A DNA stretch of 64,000 nucleotides from positions 1,674,001-1,738,000 of the forward strand of contig NZ_CP064188.1 of NCBI RefSeq assembly GCF_015353075.1, given 5' to 3'. The position numbers and the translations under genes are program-made. Below are positions 40,301-48,654 of this stretch, in pieces (position 1 is the first letter of the stretch; each line of letters opens with the position of its first letter). This DNA is from Rhizobium sp. 007. Lineage in GTDB: Bacteria; Pseudomonadota; Alphaproteobacteria; Rhizobiales; Rhizobiaceae. The notes under the pieces are model-generated. The model was not told where the DNA came from, did no database searches, and saw nothing but the letters and a program-made list of their open reading frames with translations.

Positions 40301-40572
40301 GCGGCTTGGACCAAGGCTCCGACGGCCTCAGTGACAGAACTTCCCAGCCCCAATGCCGGATCGAGGTGATCGAAGCCTTTCGTGACAAAGACACTGCTGT
40401 TATGACCGCGTTCGAAAAGTGGAGCCGTCAGGACCGTGTCAAAACCAAGGTCTCTTGCATGCGCAAAAACCTCCCTCCACGCCGCCAAACCCTTCAACAT
40501 CAGGGGATGCACGTAGTAGATCTGCGGCGGAAGTTGCGAGCTTCGCGACACGAATTGCGGGCGCGTGTTCAT
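37327..40572 (-). CDS. glgE: alpha-1,4-glucan:maltose-1-phosphate maltosyltransferase with extra N-terminal barrel
   Basis: At 1081 residues this is longer than the 660-700 residues of mycobacterial GlgE. Residues about 430-1081 form the GlgE core with nucleophile Asp813 in LFRVDNPH, acid/base Glu842 in FLSEAFTKPK and NTHDINPDF. Residues 1-330 resemble the same barrel (LDLAIDRVA, GFRCLGIAS, FLAWTPGSDF) but have Leu162 and Trp191 where Asp and Glu would be, so this half should be inactive. GlgE adds maltose from maltose 1-phosphate to growing glucan. It is the first gene of the operon with treS-mak and glgB. Long GlgE forms are usual in rhizobia (general knowledge). Confidence 0.93.
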   Translation of the reverse strand: MNTRPQFVSRSSQLPPQIYYVHPLMLKGLAAWREVFAHARDLGFDTVLTAPLFERGHNSSVFVTKGFDHLDPALGLGSSVTEAVGALVQAATDNKLKIMLDLAIDRVAVDEASGSVVADPRVPPHKAGSQRIDPTRDPGHLDDWLARMRLLTGLGIAGFRCLGIASLAPEAWFNIILSTRKSAPETTFLAWTPGSDFEVRKALEGTGFDGSFSSLAWWDLEERWIMEEYQIQRQIGYQITFPEAPFGKRVAHGTDSWEVLQRKAVRALRLSSTFASGLMIPMGFEYGAAAPLDPMHGDGTGLRGLRERGAFDLSGDIRAVNAWTNKTAAGFARRPLKLISTSQTPAVALMQTDQEDVPSSQKVRVVVLNRDLRRSVGAPFNLVREAASSFLPLSNPQADDEILDAQLKLKPGELRVFEGLSSVPIIDALAVPAASEAAASARLAIEKITPAVDEGRFVVKRVVGETIKVEADIFGDGHDPLSAALLWRPADQSGWNEVRMELVENDRWRAEFVAKRLGRHEFVVEAWRNPFQIYRYELVKKHEARLDLRLEIQEGINLVLDALDHADGQIKSRLKVLFDELTETQDARRTEILLATETAELMAAADRRPYRLRSQVIPLDAERSAAAFASWYQIFPRSQSGDADRHGTFDDVIKRLPAIRAMGFDVLYFPPVHPIGTTNRKGKNNSLRAEPGDPGSPYAIGSQAGGHDAIHPELGSFEDFRRLVDAAKDEGLEIALDLAIQASPDHPWLKQHPGWFDWRPDGTIRYAENPPKKYEDIVNVDFYAGEAVPSLWIALRDIVQKWVDNGVKLFRVDNPHTKPFPFWEWLIADIRSRHPEVVFLSEAFTKPKVMYRLAKIGFSQSYTYFTWRTAKWELEQYMREITTEEPKEFFRPHFFVNTHDINPDFLQNAPRPAYLIRAALAATLSGLWGVYNGFELCEGRPDAKRKEYADSEKYEIRAWDHDRPGNIKSEITMLNRIRKENPALHSHHGLQLLTAWNDNIMFYEKASPGRENALLIAVNLDPHNAHEADVEIPLWSWNLADHAALDLEDLIDGHKFTWTGKVQRLRLDPHAGLPFSIWRVR

Positions 40573-40916
40573 TGTGAGTCCCTAACCTTTTCAGCATTAA
40601 CTGCAAGGCCGCCGTGCTTGTTCCTTTTTTTTACTGGCGCAATTGACCATCATTTCCGGACATGGCGCCGGGTTGGGTACCGGAGCTCGCTGACCAGATG
40701 ACGATCTGGCGACTGTGGTGCGCGCTGTGGGCCGCCTGTCCTAGAGGGTCCGGAAAGCCGCTGATTGCAGTCGATACTGCCGCCATGGCAGCGCGCATAA
40801 GACTGCGCCGTCCGGGGCCGCGCCGATCAGCCACGCATCGAGTGGTGCCGTTTAGGGAAGATCATGGAAGTACAGCTAAGCGCGCCGATTTCCAGTCTTG
40901 GGCCAGCAGTCGCCTA
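40573..40916. other. 344-base intergenic region upstream of glgE
   Basis: The region upstream of glgE must hold its promoter, but I see no strong sigma70-type pair. No gene or repeat was recognised. It ends at the stop of the oxidoreductase gene on the same strand. Confidence 0.4.
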
Positions 40917-42242
40917 TCATCGGCTTGCGCCAAAATGGCTAAAGCGCTGAGAACGGAACGGCGTCAGATCGATCGACGGTTTCCGCTTTGAGACGAGATC
41001 TGCCACGAGCCGCCCGGTGATGCCAGCCAGCGTCAACCCGAGGTGGCCGTGCCCGAAGGCGTAGGTCACGTTCGGTGATGTCGGAGAGTTACCGATGACC
41101 GGCAGCGAATCCGGCATCGATGGACGAAAGCCGAGCCATTCCAAGGTGCCCTCTCCCGCACCAGGCAGAAGCGCTTCGACGCCCCTGCGGATCATGGCCG
41201 TGCGGCCGGCATTGGACGGGGCCGAGAGGCCGCCGAGTTCCACCGTGCCGGCAGCGCGCAGGCCATCTGCCATCGGCGTCATGTAGAATCCGTGTTCCGG
41301 ATAACAGACGGGGCGCGCCAAGAGAGAGCCGGCCGACGGGAAGAGCACGTGATAGCCTCGTTCAGTGTCGAGCAGGACCCTGTCGCCGATCTGCCTCGCA
41401 AGCGTGCCTGACCACGCACCTGCCGCCACCACGGCGTGATCGGCACCCATTTCATCATCACCGGCCCGGAGGCGGACGCCTGCTTCTGTTATCTCCAGCC
41501 CGCTGGCGTCGCCGCCGACAAACGTGCCGCCGCGCTCGCCGACGACCATGGCAAGCGCGAAGGCCAGCAGCTTCGGGCTCGAAATCGTATAGGCATCGCG
41601 GAACAATACGCCGCGACAATATAGTGGTGCAAGATTGGGCTCGAGATCGCGGATTGCCGCGGCGTCCAGCCGCTCCAGGGCAACACCGTGACGCTCGCGA
41701 AAGAGCATTTCAGGCTCCGCCGCCTGAAACTGCGCCTCTGTCTTATAGAGATAAAGACATCCATGGCGCCGCTCAAGCGCCTTTGCGCCTGCTTCGTGGA
41801 CAAGCGGCCGCCAGCCGGCATCGGCCTGCATAAGAAGGCCGGAGAGCACAGCGGCGATCCGTTCGACCTCATCCTTGCTGCTCGATGCCACAAACGCACG
41901 CAACCAAGGTGCCAGATGCGGAAGGTAGCGCCAGACGATTGCAAGTGGGCCAAGCGGGTTTGCAAGCATCCCTGGCACCCGCCAGGCAATGCCGGGCGTT
42001 GCGACGGGCACGACGCTATGAGGCGCAATCGTGCAGGCATTCCCGTATGAACAGGCTTGCTTATAGGATGCGCCGGCGAGCGGTGGCTCGCGGTCTATGA
42101 CGGTGACGCGATGCCCTGCCTTTTGCAGCCAGAGCGCCGAAGCAAGGCCCACCAAACCGGCACCAATCACGAGAACATGTCGCCGCTCCGTCTCCGGCAG
42201 CGGCGCGATTTCCAGATTTGTCACGCCCGATTGCTCAGACAT
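40917..42242 (-). CDS. FAD-dependent oxidoreductase, DadA-type D-amino-acid dehydrogenase
   Basis: This 441-residue flavoprotein has the FAD-binding VLVIGAGLVGLASALWL near residue 23, a central DAO-type substrate domain and the C-terminal FAD segment YAFGHGHLGLTLAGITGRLV. It lacks a signal peptide. DadA-type enzymes oxidise D-amino acids to 2-oxo acids and ammonia and pass electrons to the respiratory chain; related proteins act on imino acids and opines. It overlaps the upstream MocR gene by eight bases, so the two form an operon, divergent from a polyamine/opine-type importer. Import of an amino compound followed by its oxidation is a coherent reading. Confidence 0.88.
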   Translation of the reverse strand: MSEQSGVTNLEIAPLPETERRHVLVIGAGLVGLASALWLQKAGHRVTVIDREPPLAGASYKQACSYGNACTIAPHSVVPVATPGIAWRVPGMLANPLGPLAIVWRYLPHLAPWLRAFVASSSKDEVERIAAVLSGLLMQADAGWRPLVHEAGAKALERRHGCLYLYKTEAQFQAAEPEMLFRERHGVALERLDAAAIRDLEPNLAPLYCRGVLFRDAYTISSPKLLAFALAMVVGERGGTFVGGDASGLEITEAGVRLRAGDDEMGADHAVVAAGAWSGTLARQIGDRVLLDTERGYHVLFPSAGSLLARPVCYPEHGFYMTPMADGLRAAGTVELGGLSAPSNAGRTAMIRRGVEALLPGAGEGTLEWLGFRPSMPDSLPVIGNSPTSPNVTYAFGHGHLGLTLAGITGRLVADLVSKRKPSIDLTPFRSQRFSHFGASR

Positions 42243-43641
42243 GACCGATCAACGCCCGGGGACGGTCGGCGAGTGTCGAAGCGATGATCCGCAGCGCCGT
42301 CGTCAACTCTTCGCGCGAGGCGGCACATCCAATGTTGACACGGACGGCATGCTCGACCGGCTGCCGATCGCAGGCAAAGGCAGCAGCCGGCATGACCGCG
42401 ACGCCGTGAGCACGCAGGTTGGCGGCGAAATCTTCTGCCCGCCAGGGTGCCGGCAATCGCAGCCAGACAAACATGCAGCGGGGATCCGCTGCAAAGGAGT
42501 GGCCTGCCAGAATAGTGGTAACAAGCGTGTGGCGCGCCCGAAGTTCGGAAAGCTGGGCCTTCAAAATGGCCTGGGCGGTGCCATCCTCCAGCCACCGGCT
42601 TGCGATGAGGAGCGGCAACGGCGCAGGCATCCAGGCCGTTGTGCGCACTGCTTCGGCAGTCACCTGTGCAAGCCCCGGCGGGCAGGTCAGATAGCCGACG
42701 CGCAGGCCCGGCGCCAGGGCCTTAGAGAGGGCCGAAATATGGTAGGTCCTTTCCGGCGCAAGCGTGGCGAGCGTCGGAGCTCGGGTGCCGAGCATCGGTC
42801 CATAGACGTCGTCCTCGATGATCACCACGTCGTGGCGTTCGGCCACGGCGACCAATTCGTGGCGCCGCGCCTCGCTCATCGTCACGACACTCGGATTGTG
42901 CATCGAAGGAACGGCGAACACCGCCCGGACCGTTTCGCGCCGGCAGATATCCTCAAGCTCGCTTGCCGACATGCCCTCATCATCGCTGCCGATGCCAACG
43001 ATGCGAAAGCGAAACATCTGCGCGAGCGCCTTCAGGCCATAATAGGTGAGGCGGTCCGAGACGACTACGTCGCCAGGCTCGATCAGGCTGCTGACGGCTG
43101 CCAGGAGGGCGTGCTGGGCCCCGCTGGTGACGACGATGTCGTCAGCGGATGGTTCAAAGCCGTTGAGCCCGATCCAGCGCCGGCCGGCGGCGCGTGCCCA
43201 GGCGGCTCCTTCGGGCGGCTGGTACTCCTGCATTTCCTGGAAGCGCGAATCGGCCGCAAGTGTGGGGAGTGTTTCGGCAAGGCGTTTTTGGAAATCATCG
43301 ACAGCCGGGCGGTTAACGGTAAGGTCAATGACGCCGCTGGGCGGTGTCGCGCGATCGACGCGCGGCATCGCACCTTCCCTCATCACAATCGTCCCGCGGC
43401 GCGTACTTCCCACTACCAGATTGAGGTTCTGCAGCTCGCGATAGGCTTTGGTGACAGTCGATACATTGACCGAACGCTCCTTTGCCAGATCCCGTTGCGG
43501 CGGTAACTGGCTTCCGGGCGAAAGCTCGCCGGAACGGATTTTTGCCTCAATCTCGCCGGCAAGCTCGAGATAGGCGGGCCGACGCGCCGGTCGCTTCAGC
43601 ACCCCGCTCTTTGTGTGGTTCTCCTGCATATCTCTCGGCAT
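42235..43641 (-). CDS. MocR-type regulator (GntR DNA-binding domain plus aminotransferase-like domain)
   Basis: This 468-residue protein has a GntR winged helix (about residues 20-95; LPPQRDLAKERSVNVSTVTK) joined to a fold-type I aminotransferase domain. The latter has IEDDVYGP and the PLP-lysine segment HISALSKALAPGLRVGYL. MocR regulators bind PLP and often respond to amino compounds. ATG at 43641 or 43629 (GAGAG upstream) are both possible starts. The gene is divergent from the ABC operon and its promoter region contains repeated GACAA motifs, so it probably controls that operon as well as the co-transcribed oxidoreductase. Confidence 0.9.
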   Translation of the reverse strand: MPRDMQENHTKSGVLKRPARRPAYLELAGEIEAKIRSGELSPGSQLPPQRDLAKERSVNVSTVTKAYRELQNLNLVVGSTRRGTIVMREGAMPRVDRATPPSGVIDLTVNRPAVDDFQKRLAETLPTLAADSRFQEMQEYQPPEGAAWARAAGRRWIGLNGFEPSADDIVVTSGAQHALLAAVSSLIEPGDVVVSDRLTYYGLKALAQMFRFRIVGIGSDDEGMSASELEDICRRETVRAVFAVPSMHNPSVVTMSEARRHELVAVAERHDVVIIEDDVYGPMLGTRAPTLATLAPERTYHISALSKALAPGLRVGYLTCPPGLAQVTAEAVRTTAWMPAPLPLLIASRWLEDGTAQAILKAQLSELRARHTLVTTILAGHSFAADPRCMFVWLRLPAPWRAEDFAANLRAHGVAVMPAAAFACDRQPVEHAVRVNIGCAASREELTTALRIIASTLADRPRALIGHV

Positions 43642-43784
43642 ACAAATTTCCGCATCTGCTTTCGAACGCCGATCCGCTGGTATGGCGGAAAATGCACTCG
43701 TTCTCGTTGCTTTCCCTTATCTCTTTGCTGCCTATCATTTTTTTCTATGAATTTCGAGGGGCAGTTGATCGCCATACAAAATTA

Positions 43785-43844
43785 TTTGTCTTGCTTGACA
43801 AAGTTGACGCCAGCGAGACAATATCGATCGCACACCGAGACAAA
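43785..43844. promoter_or_regulatory. candidate MocR operator array: TTTGTC/GACAA repeats
   Basis: TTTGTC (43785-43790) and GACAAA (43797-43802) form a perfect inverted repeat with a 6-base spacer. Further GACAA copies start at 43817 and 43839, giving spacings of 20 and 22 bases, about two helical turns each. The array ends 36 bases before the importer ATPase start. Binding by the MocR protein is inference. Confidence 0.45.
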
Positions 43845-43879
43845 AGGCAAAGAACCTGACCGGTGACCGGAGGATTTTC

Positions 43880-44962
43880 ATGAATGAGCCTTTCATCGCC
43901 TTTGAAGGCGTCCGCAAATCCTATGACGGCAAAAGCTACGTCGTGCGCGGGCTCGACCTCAGTGTCGCAAAAGGCGAATTTCTCACTTTGCTTGGCCCGT
44001 CCGGCTCGGGCAAAACCACGACACTGATGATGCTTGCCGGCTTTGAGGCTCCGACCCATGGCACCATCACGCTCGCCGGTCACCGCATCGATAGCGTACC
44101 GCCGCACCGCCGTAACATCGGCGTGGTCTTTCAGAACTATGCGCTTTTCCCGCACATGACCGTTGGCGAAAACGTGGCATTTCCACTCAAGATGCGGCGG
44201 CTCGGCAAGGCGCAAACGGCCGAACGCGTGCGCCGCGCACTCGACATGGTGCGCATGGAAAGCTTCCAAACGCGCCGGCCGAACCAGCTTTCCGGTGGCC
44301 AGCAGCAGCGCATCGCACTGGCCCGTGCGCTGGTGTTCGAGCCGCAACTGATACTGATGGACGAGCCGCTCGGCGCGCTTGACAAGCAATTGCGCGAACA
44401 CATGCAGCTCGAAATCAAGCACCTGCACGGCCGTCTTGGCATCAACGTCGTCTATGTGACGCACGACCAGAGCGAGGCACTGACCATGTCGGATCGCGTC
44501 GGCGTCTTCGATGACGGCACGCTGCAGCAGATCGCCTCGCCGCACGCCCTTTACGAAGCGCCGGCAAACCCGTTTGTCGCGACCTTCATCGGGGAGAACA
44601 ATGCCATCGCGGGCGAAGTGGTCGAGCTTGTCGGAAAGACCTGCCGGATCAGGACCGCGGACGGCTCCATCATCTCGGCTCTTGCCGGTGACGGGCTGAA
44701 ACAGGGGACGCGCACGACCTTAGTGCTGCGCCCGGAGCGCATCACGCTGTCGTCTCCTGCCGAAAGTCCCAACCGCTTCACGGCCAAGATCGTCGAACTG
44801 ATCTACCACGGCGATCACCTGCGGCTGCGCGTCCAGGCCTGCGGGTGCGATGACGTCCGTATAAAGGTGCCGGCTGCATTGGCGGACACGTTTCGGGCCT
44901 CCGGGGACAACATCGTCATCGGCTGGGCGCCGGAAGACTGCCGGGCGCTGGCTCTATCGTGA
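43880..44962 (+). CDS. ABC transporter ATP-binding protein, PotA-like
   Basis: This 360-residue ATPase has Walker A GPSGSGKTT (about 37-45), the Q-loop VFQNYALFPH, LSGGQQQRIALARAL, Walker B LILMDEPLGALD and VTHDQSEA, then a TOBE domain. It has a strong ribosome site (GGAGGATTTTC). It is the first gene of a four-gene importer operon (43880-48197) in which the ATPase precedes the binding protein, unlike the first polyamine-type operon in this window. Confidence 0.93.
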   Translation: MNEPFIAFEGVRKSYDGKSYVVRGLDLSVAKGEFLTLLGPSGSGKTTTLMMLAGFEAPTHGTITLAGHRIDSVPPHRRNIGVVFQNYALFPHMTVGENVAFPLKMRRLGKAQTAERVRRALDMVRMESFQTRRPNQLSGGQQQRIALARALVFEPQLILMDEPLGALDKQLREHMQLEIKHLHGRLGINVVYVTHDQSEALTMSDRVGVFDDGTLQQIASPHALYEAPANPFVATFIGENNAIAGEVVELVGKTCRIRTADGSIISALAGDGLKQGTRTTLVLRPERITLSSPAESPNRFTAKIVELIYHGDHLRLRVQACGCDDVRIKVPAALADTFRASGDNIVIGWAPEDCRALALS

Positions 44963-45007
44963 GAGCGAAAGGCCTAAACTGCATTCAACCAGAACAGGGG
45001 AACAAAT

Positions 45008-46057
45008 ATGAACCGCATCTCGATACTGCTTCAGACCTCCATGCTTTGTCTCGCCATGAGCGCACCTGCCCTTGCTGGGGATACGATCACGGTAACGTCG
45101 TGGGGAGGCGCATATACCAAAAGCCAGGAGAAAGCCTTCTTTGGTCCCTACTCGAAGGAGACCGGCGTCAAGATCCTGCAGGACGAGTGGGATGGATCCA
45201 CCGCGAAATTGAAGGGCATGGTGGAAACCGGCCAGGTCACCTGGGATGTCGTCGATGTCGAACCAGGACATGCGCTGCAGGGTTGCGACGAAGGATGGCT
45301 GGAAGAGATCGACTATTCCAAGCTCGGCGGCAAGGAGGCCTTCATCGATGGCGCGGCAATGGACTGTGCGGCGGCCACCATCGTTTTCGGCACGATCTAT
45401 GCCTATGATGCATCAAAATTTCCGAACGGCGGGCCGACGACGATGGCCGATCTGTTCGACACGAAAAAATTCCCCGGTCCGCGGGCGTTGCGCAAAGCGC
45501 CGAAGACGACGCTGGAATTCGCGCTGATCGCCGATGGCGTCGCGCCGGCCAAGGTCTATGACGTCCTCGGCTCGCCCGAAGGCGTCGATCGCGCCTTCAA
45601 GAAGCTCGATACGATCAAGAAGGATGTCAAGGTCTGGTGGACGGCCGGCGCCCAACCGCCGCAGCTTTTGGCCGACGGCGAAGTGCTGATGACCACGGCG
45701 TGGAACGGACGCATCTACGATGCCGTCAAAAACAGCGGCAAGAATTTCAAGATCGTCTGGGATGGCCAGGGGATGGACTTCAACCTTTGGGCCGAGCCGA
45801 AGGGATCGCCGCACAAGGAGGCGGCCGACAAATTCATCGCCTATACGATGACCCCGGACGTCATGGCCCGGCAGTCGCAGTACATCTCCTACGGCCCGAC
45901 GCTGAAGGCGGCGATCGCCAAGGTTCCGGCCGACATCCTACCCGACCTTCCGACGGCGCCCGAAAACACCAAGAACGCGTTCGTGGTTTCGGCAGAATTC
46001 TGGGCCGACCATGACGAGGAATTGACCGAACGCTTCAACAAGTGGCTGGCGCAATAG
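45008..46057 (+). CDS. ABC transporter substrate-binding protein, PotD-like
   Basis: This 349-residue periplasmic protein has a Sec signal (LLQTSMLCLAMSAPALAGD, cleavage near ALA-GD) and a PotD-type start TITVTSWGGAYTKSQ. Unlike the first operon's binding protein it uses Sec, not Tat, so the two importers are not recent copies. Ligand unknown; polyamine, opine or betaine-like amines are typical of the family. A strong hairpin with a T-tract follows its stop. Confidence 0.9.
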   Translation: MNRISILLQTSMLCLAMSAPALAGDTITVTSWGGAYTKSQEKAFFGPYSKETGVKILQDEWDGSTAKLKGMVETGQVTWDVVDVEPGHALQGCDEGWLEEIDYSKLGGKEAFIDGAAMDCAAATIVFGTIYAYDASKFPNGGPTTMADLFDTKKFPGPRALRKAPKTTLEFALIADGVAPAKVYDVLGSPEGVDRAFKKLDTIKKDVKVWWTAGAQPPQLLADGEVLMTTAWNGRIYDAVKNSGKNFKIVWDGQGMDFNLWAEPKGSPHKEAADKFIAYTMTPDVMARQSQYISYGPTLKAAIAKVPADILPDLPTAPENTKNAFVVSAEFWADHDEELTERFNKWLAQ

Positions 46058-46069
46058 TCCTCGCTCGGC

Positions 46070-46108
46070 GGGCGGGCTTTTCCTCCCGGGCCTGCCCGCC
46101 CATTTTTT
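46070..46108 (+). terminator. intrinsic terminator/attenuator inside the importer operon
   Basis: GGGCGGGC (46070-46077) pairs with GCCCGCCC (46094-46101) and is followed by A and six T (46103-46108), the classical Rho-independent layout. It lies between the binding-protein and permease genes, so it should cause most transcripts to end after the binding protein, with read-through into the permeases. Confidence 0.75.
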
Positions 46109-46125
46109 GCGAATGAAGGTGTGCC

Positions 46126-47382
46126 ATGGCGCTCATGCTTACCGACGACGTCATCAACAATGCCATCGACACGGCGCCTCTTGCCCGCCGGCTGCGTGGC
46201 CTGCGACGGAAGGGGCAGATGAGAGCCTTGCTTCTCGTCGCGCCGCTGATGCTTTTCCTGCTGGCGATCTTCATCCTGCCGATCGGCATGCTTCTTACCC
46301 GAAGCGTCGACAACCGCGAAGTGGCGCGAACGCTGCCGAACACCGTCGCAATGCTTTCCTCGTGGGACGGCAGAGGCGTACCAGACGAGGCGGTCTATGC
46401 CGCCCTCGCAACCGACTTGAAGGCATCGTCCCGCGAGGATGTGGCCGAGATCGCCAAACGGCTCAATTATTACGAAACTGGCATGCGCTCGATGCTTTTG
46501 AAAACCGCGCGCACGATCCGCAATGCAAAGGCGCCCTACGAGGATGCCTTCGTCGCAGCGGACGCTCAATGGGCAACGCCCCGCTATTGGCATCTTCTCA
46601 GGCAGGCAATGCCTGAGCTTACCGATTTCTATCTGCTCGCAGCGTTGGACATGAGCCGCGACGAGACCGGCGTTATAGCGACAGTCGCACCCGAAAACGC
46701 CGTTCATGTCGATGTACTGCTGCGCACCTTCGCCGTCAGTGCTTCGGTGACGCTGCTGTGCCTGCTGCTTGGTTATCCGCTTGCGGCATTGATCGCCCGG
46801 TCCAAGGGGGGCGCCGCCAACACTCTGCTGATCCTCGTGCTCCTGCCCTTCTGGACATCACTGCTGGTGCGTACGAGCGCTTGGGTCGTGCTATTGCAGA
46901 GCCGCGGCGTGGTGAATTCCGCGCTTGCATGGCTTGGCGTCATCGACCCATCGCAGCCGCTGGAACTCATCTACAACCGCATCGGCGTCTTGATCGCGAT
47001 GACGCATATCCTTCTCCCGTTCATGGTGTTGCCGATCTACAGCGTCATGAAGAGCATCCCCCCGATCTACTTGCGCGCCGCCTCCTCGCTGGGGGCGCCA
47101 CCACTATCGGCCTTCTGGCGAATCTATTTGCCGATGAGCATGCCAGGCGTCAGCGCCGGTGGACTTCTGGTCTTCATCCTGGCCCTCGGCTACTACATCA
47201 CCCCAGCGCTCGTCGGCGGTCCGCGCGATCAAATGGTCAGTTACTACATTGCCTACTATTCGAACCAGGTGACCAACTGGGGGATGGCGGCGGCATTGAG
47301 CGCCATCCTCCTGGTCGCCGTGCTCATCCTTTACGCCGTCTACAATCGCATGGTCGGCATTGATCGTCTAAGGATAGGCTGA
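46126..47382 (+). CDS. ABC transporter permease, PotB-like with large periplasmic insert
   Basis: This 418-residue permease has its first helix at about residues 35-53. It is then followed by a loop of about 125 residues before the remaining five helices, which makes it much longer than the 284-residue PotB-like gene of the first operon. The EAA-type loop is RAASSLGAPPLSAFWRIYLP. Permeases with such a loop form a known subgroup near PotB/OpuAB. The stop overlaps the next start by one base (TGATG). Confidence 0.9.
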   Translation: MALMLTDDVINNAIDTAPLARRLRGLRRKGQMRALLLVAPLMLFLLAIFILPIGMLLTRSVDNREVARTLPNTVAMLSSWDGRGVPDEAVYAALATDLKASSREDVAEIAKRLNYYETGMRSMLLKTARTIRNAKAPYEDAFVAADAQWATPRYWHLLRQAMPELTDFYLLAALDMSRDETGVIATVAPENAVHVDVLLRTFAVSASVTLLCLLLGYPLAALIARSKGGAANTLLILVLLPFWTSLLVRTSAWVVLLQSRGVVNSALAWLGVIDPSQPLELIYNRIGVLIAMTHILLPFMVLPIYSVMKSIPPIYLRAASSLGAPPLSAFWRIYLPMSMPGVSAGGLLVFILALGYYITPALVGGPRDQMVSYYIAYYSNQVTNWGMAAALSAILLVAVLILYAVYNRMVGIDRLRIG

Positions 47383-48197
47383 TGAACCACTCCCTTTCCG
47401 TCGAACGCCTGCTTCCCATCCTGCTATGGATTGCCGGCGGCACTGTCGTTGTCTTCCTGATCGCGCCGATCATCGCCATCGTGCCCCTGTCGTTCAACGT
47501 GGAGCCCTTCTTCACGTATCCGATGCCAGGCCTCTCGCTGCGCTGGTATGAGGAATTCTTCTCCTCCGAAGTCTGGCAACTGGCTCTGAAGAACAGCATC
47601 ATCGTCGCCGTCTGCACCACACTGGTGTCAACCGCACTCGGGACGTTGGCAGCAATCGGCCTTAGCCGGCCGGAATGCCCCTTCCGCGCCACACTGACTG
47701 CCATTCTGATTTCACCGATGATCGTACCGGTCATCGTCTCGGCGGTCGGCATCTATTATGCCTTTGCAGCCGTCGGTCTGCTTAACAGCTTGACCGGTTT
47801 AGTCCTTGCCCATACCGCAATCGGAGCGCCCTTCGTCGTCATTACCGTGACGGCGACACTTGCGAGCTTTGATCACAATTTGATGCGCGCGGCCTCAAGT
47901 CTTGGCGCAACGCCCCTTGAAGCCGTGCTGCGCATCATGCTGCCGATCATCGCACCGGGTGTCGTGTCGGGTGCGCTATTTGCCTTCGTCACGTCCTTCG
48001 ACGAGGTGGTGATTGCACTTTTCATCGCCGGCTCCGAGGAACGCACCCTGCCCCGTCAGATGTGGAGCGGCGTTCGCGAGACACTGAGCCCGACCATCGC
48101 CGCCGTCGCAACACTGCTGATCCTATTCTCAACGCTGTTTCTCGCAACTATCCAGTGGCTGCACCGGCGCGCCGAACGCCAAAAGCTCATGCACTGA
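47382..48197 (+). CDS. ABC transporter permease, PotC-like
   Basis: This 271-residue permease has six helices and the EAA loop RAASSLGATPLEAVLRIMLP, with PGVVSGALFAFVTSFDEVV in the typical position after it. It completes the importer. Ten bases after its stop an inverted repeat ACGCCA/TGGCGT (48207-48225) may end the operon. Confidence 0.92.
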   Translation: MNHSLSVERLLPILLWIAGGTVVVFLIAPIIAIVPLSFNVEPFFTYPMPGLSLRWYEEFFSSEVWQLALKNSIIVAVCTTLVSTALGTLAAIGLSRPECPFRATLTAILISPMIVPVIVSAVGIYYAFAAVGLLNSLTGLVLAHTAIGAPFVVITVTATLASFDHNLMRAASSLGATPLEAVLRIMLPIIAPGVVSGALFAFVTSFDEVVIALFIAGSEERTLPRQMWSGVRETLSPTIAAVATLLILFSTLFLATIQWLHRRAERQKLMH

Positions 48198-48654
48198 TCG
48201 GGCTTTACGCCAACGCGTCTGGCGTGCTGTTCAGATGGACACCAAATTGGTCTTATGACGGCAAGGCTGCAGCAGCCTTGGTGTGCCGAACCCATTCGGC
48301 AAGAAAGCGGCTCTCGGCAAATGGCCGGTGCCTCCCTGGCTCCAATGAAGTGCCGCTCGTCTTTCGCACGGCCAATACTCACCTGCCATGACTGCATTTT
48401 TCGCGGCCGGGCTTCGGGAGCTGATTTTCAGCGTGTTCGGCGCCGGTGAACGGCCACCATGGATGCCGCCGAGAATTTGTGATGAAATCAACCGAATTGG
48501 GCGCCGAGTGACATCGAGATCCTGTTTTCGATTCACAGTCTGCCATGGAAGATGAAACCGATCAGGACGCCCAGCAGCAACGCTTGATGCTTTTGAAGCA
48601 CTCAGACCGGCCAACATCGTTTCAGGAGATGCCGGACAACAAAGAGATGGGATC
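48198..48654. other. 457-base intergenic region
   Basis: It starts with the ACGCCA-N7-TGGCGT hairpin behind the importer operon. The remainder shows no recognisable gene or repeat; it must carry the promoter of the antiporter gene. Short open frames here look non-coding. Confidence 0.5.
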
